Shown: piece by piece, positions 6,123 to 8,365 of the stretch
How positions within the stretch are numbered: position 1 is the first letter of the stretch
Layout of the letters: each line of letters starts with the position of its first letter
NCBI GenBank assembly: GCA_037443705.1
Contig: JBBINV010000096.1
Span: 1-8,365 of the forward strand
DNA: 8,365 nucleotides
DNA from: 2-02-FULL-66-14 sp037443705
GTDB taxonomy: Bacteria > Pseudomonadota > Gammaproteobacteria > Burkholderiales > SG8-39
Reading direction: 5' to 3'
Translations under genes and position numbers: made by a program
The notes under the pieces: generated by a model
Databases searched by the model: none
Told to the model about the DNA's origin: nothing
What the model saw: only the letters and a program-made list of their open reading frames with translations

Positions 6123-6160
6123 GTTGTCAAAACGACGACAAATGTAGTCAATTTGACAAC
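6123..6160. promoter_or_regulatory. Inverted-repeat operator cluster upstream of the MNT gene
   Basis: GTTGTCAAA (6123-6131) is repeated perfectly inverted as TTTGACAAC (6152-6160), with 20 bp between. Inside lies another palindrome, GTCAATTTGAC (6147-6157), and TTGTC (6124-6128) also pairs with GACAA (6137-6141). These half-sites surround the candidate -10 box and end 3 bp before the start codon. This arrangement fits autorepression by the winged-helix domain of the gene product. It is direct sequence observation plus inference on the binding protein. Confidence 0.6.
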
Positions 6161-6169
6161 GATGCGCAA
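6141..6169 (-). promoter_or_regulatory. Candidate promoter of the MNT-HEPN operon
   Basis: On the minus strand TTGCGC (6169-6164) and TACATT (6146-6141) are separated by exactly 17 bp. The -10 box matches 4 of 6 positions and the -35 box is weak. The expected transcription start would leave a leader of only about 10-20 nt, consistent with the absence of a Shine-Dalgarno site. The local DNA is AT-rich against a GC-rich background. Confidence 0.4.
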
Positions 6170-6170
6170 G

Positions 6171-6194
6171 TCCGCCACGTCGCCGCGCGGCGGA
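6171..6194 (-). terminator. Possible terminator hairpin after the Rid gene
   Basis: TCCGCC (6171-6176) pairs with GGCGGA (6189-6194), and within it CGCCGCGCGGCG (6181-6192) is a perfect 12-bp palindrome, so two alternative hairpins are possible. It lies 10 bp downstream of the Rid stop and just before the MNT promoter. No T-tract follows. Moderate to weak support. Confidence 0.3.
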
Positions 6195-6204
6195 TACGTC
6201 TGAA

Positions 6205-6591
6205 CTAAACCACCGCGATCGTCTGCACCTCGATCAGGAACTGCTCCTGCACCAGGCGATCGATGATGAGGAGCGTGTTCGGCGGGTATTTGCCGTCCGG
6301 GAACATCCGCGGGAACTCGCGCTGGCGCCAGGCCATGAATTTCGGGATGTCCTGGGAATGGACGAGGTAGGTGGTGAACTGCACCACGTTCGCCCAGCCC
6401 GCGCCGGCCGACTTGAGCGCCGTCTCGATCTGCGCGAACGCGCCGGTGCACTGCGCGTCGAAGTCGGCCCCCGGCGCGAGCATGCCCGCGATGTAGAGCG
6501 TCTCGGAGGCGTTGCGCACGCGCGCCATGTGCGAATACTGGCCGAGGGGCTTGCCGAGCGCCTCGACGTTCTCGATCCGGATTTCGGCCAT
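6205..6591 (-). CDS. RidA/YjgF-family protein lacking the catalytic arginine
   Basis: This 128-aa protein belongs to the Rid (YER057c/YjgF/UK114) family, small trimeric cytosolic proteins. Family features are RNASETLYIAGMLAPGADFDAQ (26-47), a helix with FAQIETALKSAGAGWANVVQFTTYL (52-76) and FPRMFPDGKYPPNT (93-106). Canonical RidA hydrolyses reactive enamine/imine intermediates through an arginine in P-x-R-(S/T). Here that position is Asn105 (PPNT). The C-terminal glutamate seen in IEIEAIA is Gln123 (IEVQTIA). It therefore resembles the Rid subfamilies without the deaminase arginine, whose roles are poorly known. The ATG at 6591 is chosen because AAGGAG lies 6 nt upstream. The frame can be extended to a TTG at 6615, but that would include the ribosome site. 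It follows the receiver gene by 20 bp, probably the last gene of its operon. Confidence 0.9.
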   Translation of the reverse strand: MAEIRIENVEALGKPLGQYSHMARVRNASETLYIAGMLAPGADFDAQCTGAFAQIETALKSAGAGWANVVQFTTYLVHSQDIPKFMAWRQREFPRMFPDGKYPPNTLLIIDRLVQEQFLIEVQTIAVV

Positions 6592-6597
6592 GCGGGT

Positions 6598-6603
6598 CTC
6601 CTT
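6598..6603 (-). promoter_or_regulatory. Ribosome binding site that fixes the Rid start
   Basis: On the minus strand AAGGAG is separated by ACCCGC from the ATG at 6591. It falls inside the longer TTG-initiated frame, so it argues for the shorter protein. Confidence 0.75.
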
Positions 6604-6611
6604 CGGTTTCG

Positions 6612-7034
6612 TCAATGGCGCGGGTGCCGGCGCGCGGCGATCTGCGCCTTCACCGTCGAGGCGAGCGTGCCGCGCTCCACGGGCTTCACGAGGTACGCGT
6701 TCGCCCCGGCGGCGAGGCAGCGGTCGCGCGTCTCCTTGTCCCCGAGCACCGAGACGATGATCACGGGGGTGGTCACGTTCGGCGAGGCCGCGCGGATCTC
6801 CTTCAGCACCTCGTAGCCGCCGATGCCCGGCATCATCAGGTCGAGCAGGATCGCATCGTAGGCGTAGTTGCCCGCGAGCCGCAGCGCCTGCTCGCAGGTG
6901 CCGGCGAGCTGCACCTCGACCTTGAGATCGACGCTGAGCAGGCGCGCGAGCAGCAGCCGCGTCGCCTCCTCGTCGTCCACGATCAGCACGCGGTGGCGCG
7001 CGACCGCGCCCTCGGCCCTCGCCCTCGCGGTCAT
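6612..7034 (-). CDS. Single-domain response regulator (CheY-like receiver)
   Basis: This 140-aa protein consists of one receiver domain with no output domain. Acidic pocket residues Asp20 and Asp21 are in VLIVDDEEA, the phospho-acceptor is Asp65 in LLDLMMPG, the switch residue is Ser95 in VIIVSVLGD, the aromatic is Tyr114 and the conserved lysine is Lys117 in AYLVKPVE. All residues needed for phosphorylation are present, so it should be phosphorylated by a histidine kinase or phosphotransfer protein and act through protein contacts. A basic tail follows (RRHPRH). No kinase lies in the window. The ATG at 7034 overlaps the stop of the HAD gene (ATGA), which suggests translational coupling; a purine-rich GGCGGCGGCG is the only ribosome-site candidate. 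The frame is open further upstream, but that part overlaps the HAD gene and has no receiver homology. Confidence 0.93.
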   Translation of the reverse strand: MTARARAEGAVARHRVLIVDDEEATRLLLARLLSVDLKVEVQLAGTCEQALRLAGNYAYDAILLDLMMPGIGGYEVLKEIRAASPNVTTPVIIVSVLGDKETRDRCLAAGANAYLVKPVERGTLASTVKAQIAARRHPRH

Positions 7035-7756
7035 CGCGCCGCCGCCATCTGGTCGGCGAGGTCCCGGAAGTCGGCCGCGTTCACGTCGAACGCGCGCTCG
7101 GGCTTGAGGTCCGGCCGCGCCTTGGGTCCGAACTCGAGCGCCCGCGCGACGAACGCGGTGGCGAGCCCGCAGGCCTTGGCCGCGAACAGGTCGTCCTTGT
7201 GCGCGGCGACCATCATCACCTCGTGCGGCGCGAGCCCGAGCAGCTTCGCGGCGCCGGTATAGGCCTCGGGATCGGGCTTGTAATGCCGGAACAGCTCCGC
7301 CGAGAGCACGCAGTCCCACGGCAGGCGGGCGTGCTTCGCCATGTCGACGAGGAGCCCGACGTTGCCGTTCGAGAGCGTTCCGATCACGTAGCCGCGCTTC
7401 AGGCGCGCAAGCCCCTGGCGCGCATCGGGCCAGGGCCGGAGCCGGTGCCAGGCGCGGTTGAGCTGCGCGATCTCTTCCTCCGCGAGCCCGTCGATCCCGA
7501 ACTGCCGCAGCAGGTCCTCGAGGATCATGCGGTGCAGCTGGTCGATCGTGGTCCAGGGCAGCTCGCCCGCGCGCACGCGCGCCATCGCCGGGCGGTAGCC
7601 GGCGCGCCAGGCGTCCGCGAACGCCGCCCAGTTCACGCGCAGCTTCTTCGCGCGCCCGAGCGCGCGGCCCTCACGGATGATCGAGCCGCGCCAGTCGACG
7701 ACGGTCCCGAAGACGTCGAACAGCAGCGCTTTTACGGCGGGCGGTTTGGGCCGCAT
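7031..7756 (-). CDS. HAD type II hydrolase (2-haloacid dehalogenase-like)
   Basis: This 241-aa haloacid dehalogenase superfamily enzyme is closest in pattern to type II 2-haloacid dehalogenases (L-DEX-like), which hydrolyse 2-haloalkanoates to 2-hydroxy acids. Motif I is LLFDVFGTVVDWR with nucleophile Asp14. Motif II is GTLSNGN with Ser129-Asn130. The motif III lysine is Lys160 in HYKPDPEAY. Motif IV is VAAHKDDLFAAKACGL (183-198), with Asp188/Asp189. The alpha-helical cap region lies between motifs I and II (about 25-105). Length is typical. The ATG at 7756 is the only sensible start, since no in-frame start codon is found close upstream. AAGGA lies directly against it, which is closer than usual. 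Phosphatase activity is an alternative, because many such homologues have never been tested. It appears to head an operon with the receiver and Rid genes. Confidence 0.88.
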   Translation of the reverse strand: MRPKPPAVKALLFDVFGTVVDWRGSIIREGRALGRAKKLRVNWAAFADAWRAGYRPAMARVRAGELPWTTIDQLHRMILEDLLRQFGIDGLAEEEIAQLNRAWHRLRPWPDARQGLARLKRGYVIGTLSNGNVGLLVDMAKHARLPWDCVLSAELFRHYKPDPEAYTGAAKLLGLAPHEVMMVAAHKDDLFAAKACGLATAFVARALEFGPKARPDLKPERAFDVNAADFRDLADQMAAAR

Positions 7757-7803
7757 TCCTTGTTCTCGCCGGGGAAGAACGGTGTGGCTATTGTAGCCGC
7801 GCG
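7757..7803 (-). promoter_or_regulatory. Short intergenic region with hairpin and possible -10 box
   Basis: Between the anti-sigma stop and the HAD start is GGCTATTGTAGCC (7786-7798), a 5-bp inverted repeat with a 3-nt loop. Its minus-strand reading contains TACAAT, 5 of 6 matches to a -10 box. No convincing -35 sequence is found at normal spacing. It could be a weak terminator for the anti-sigma gene, a promoter for the HAD-receiver-Rid genes, or both. Confidence 0.3.
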
Positions 7804-8365
7804 CTACCAGTACTTGACGCAGGGCCCGGAGTACAGCACCGGGCCGGTCGGCTGCCCGGTGGGCGAGCCGCCGGCGGGCTCGAGGCTCACCGCGAGCGCC
7901 GGCACCTCGGCGAGCGACTGGTCGGCCGCGGCGACCATCTTGAGCATGGTCTTGCCCTCGCGCTGCACGACACCGAGCGAGCGCGGCGCGCCGGAAGCGG
8001 GCAGCGCCCAGAGCTCCAGGCTCCTGTCCGGGACGTGGATCGCCGGGTCGAGCGTCTTCACCCAGAGCTGGTCGGACTTGCGGCCGGCCGAGACGACGAT
8101 CATCGGCTTGCGCGTCTTCGGATCGGAGAGCACCGCGAGGTACGAGGCCGGGATCTCGTTGGCGGGCACGCGGATCACGACCGGAGGCAGCGGCGGCTCG
8201 GGCGCCTGCGGCTGCACGATCGCGATCGCGGCGAGGAGCGCCGCCGCCATGCCGCCCGCGACGAGCCCGAGTTTGCGCCAGAAGGCGAGGTTTTCCCAGA
8301 GTCCGGCGCGCGCGCGCCGCTGCCCGCCGACGCGCGCCTCGATCGCGCGCCACACGCGCTCCGGC
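7804..8365 (-). CDS. RskA-type anti-sigma factor, C-terminal part (5' partial)
   Basis: This is the membrane and periplasmic part of an anti-sigma factor of the RskA C-terminal family. The frame is open to the window edge, reading PERVWRAIEAR before and through the GTG at 8355, so the cytoplasmic N-terminal sigma-binding domain lies outside the window and that GTG is not the start. Visible in order are a basic juxtamembrane stretch, one transmembrane helix (LGLVAGGMAAALLAAIAIV), a Pro-rich linker (PQAPEPPLPPVV), and a periplasmic domain with LAVLSDPKTRKPMIV, LELWALPASGAPRSLGVV, and the hallmark ALAVSLEPAGGSPTGQPTGPVLYSG near the C-terminus. Such proteins hold an ECF sigma factor inactive until a signal triggers release or proteolysis. 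The cognate sigma gene is expected immediately upstream, outside the window. Confidence 0.9.
   Translation of the reverse strand, partial: PERVWRAIEARVGGQRRARAGLWENLAFWRKLGLVAGGMAAALLAAIAIVQPQAPEPPLPPVVIRVPANEIPASYLAVLSDPKTRKPMIVVSAGRKSDQLWVKTLDPAIHVPDRSLELWALPASGAPRSLGVVQREGKTMLKMVAAADQSLAEVPALAVSLEPAGGSPTGQPTGPVLYSGPCVKYW

Noticed and set aside
7035..7319. N-terminal extension of the receiver protein
   Set aside because: It overlaps the HAD gene out of frame and has shadow-like composition. The receiver domain begins right after the ATG at 7034.
7757..8353. N-terminal extension of the HAD enzyme
   Set aside because: That part is the shadow frame of the anti-sigma gene. The HAD nucleophile motif begins 11 residues after the ATG at 7756.
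1..8365. CRISPR array, insertion sequence, tRNA or rRNA gene
   Set aside because: No regularly spaced direct repeats, transposase motifs, terminal inverted repeats, cloverleaf pattern or rRNA signature was found by reading both strands.

Overview
The window is GC-rich bacterial DNA with tightly packed genes. It looks like a betaproteobacterial, probably Burkholderiales-like, chromosome. The main support is a complete tripartite tricarboxylate transporter (TTT) operon ending in a Bug-type binding protein, a family greatly expanded in that group. Codon use is strongly biased to G/C in third positions almost everywhere. The exception is a visibly less GC-rich stretch at about 5075-6160. Both window edges cut through genes. 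The organism assignment is inference.

Layout. (1) Plus strand, 1-1095: two overlapping genes for the paired transferases seen in arsenosugar / rSAM-selenodomain neighbourhoods, a family-2 glycosyltransferase (5' end missing) and a DUF2064 transferase. (2) Minus strand, 1191-1814: a lipoprotein SGNH/GDSL hydrolase of arylesterase type. (3) Plus strand, 1859-5010: tctB-tctA-tctC, divergent from the hydrolase, with an ATGA overlap between tctA and tctC. Together the three make a secondary carboxylate importer: TctC is the periplasmic receptor, TctA the large permease and TctB the small permease. TctB carries extra hydrophobic sequence in its middle. (4) Minus strand, 5075-6119: a two-gene module of a winged-helix/nucleotidyltransferase fusion (MNT) overlapping a HEPN protein by 71 bp. 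It resembles MNT/HEPN (type VII-like) toxin-antitoxin pairs but lacks the canonical HEPN RX4HXY signature. An AT-rich promoter with a 9-bp inverted repeat and further GTCAA boxes lies just upstream and suggests autoregulation. (5) Minus strand, 7756-6205: a HAD type II hydrolase, a single-domain CheY-like receiver (ATGA overlap) and a RidA-like protein lacking the catalytic arginine. (6) Minus strand, 7804-8365: the C-terminal part of an RskA-type anti-sigma factor, cut by the window edge.

The most interesting region is 5075-6160: a possible defence/toxin-antitoxin module of lower GC, inserted between the tct operon and the HAD-receiver-Rid operon, with a compact candidate operator. The next most interesting is the unusual HAD / stand-alone receiver / non-canonical Rid gene cluster. 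No CRISPR array, insertion sequence, tRNA or rRNA gene was seen.
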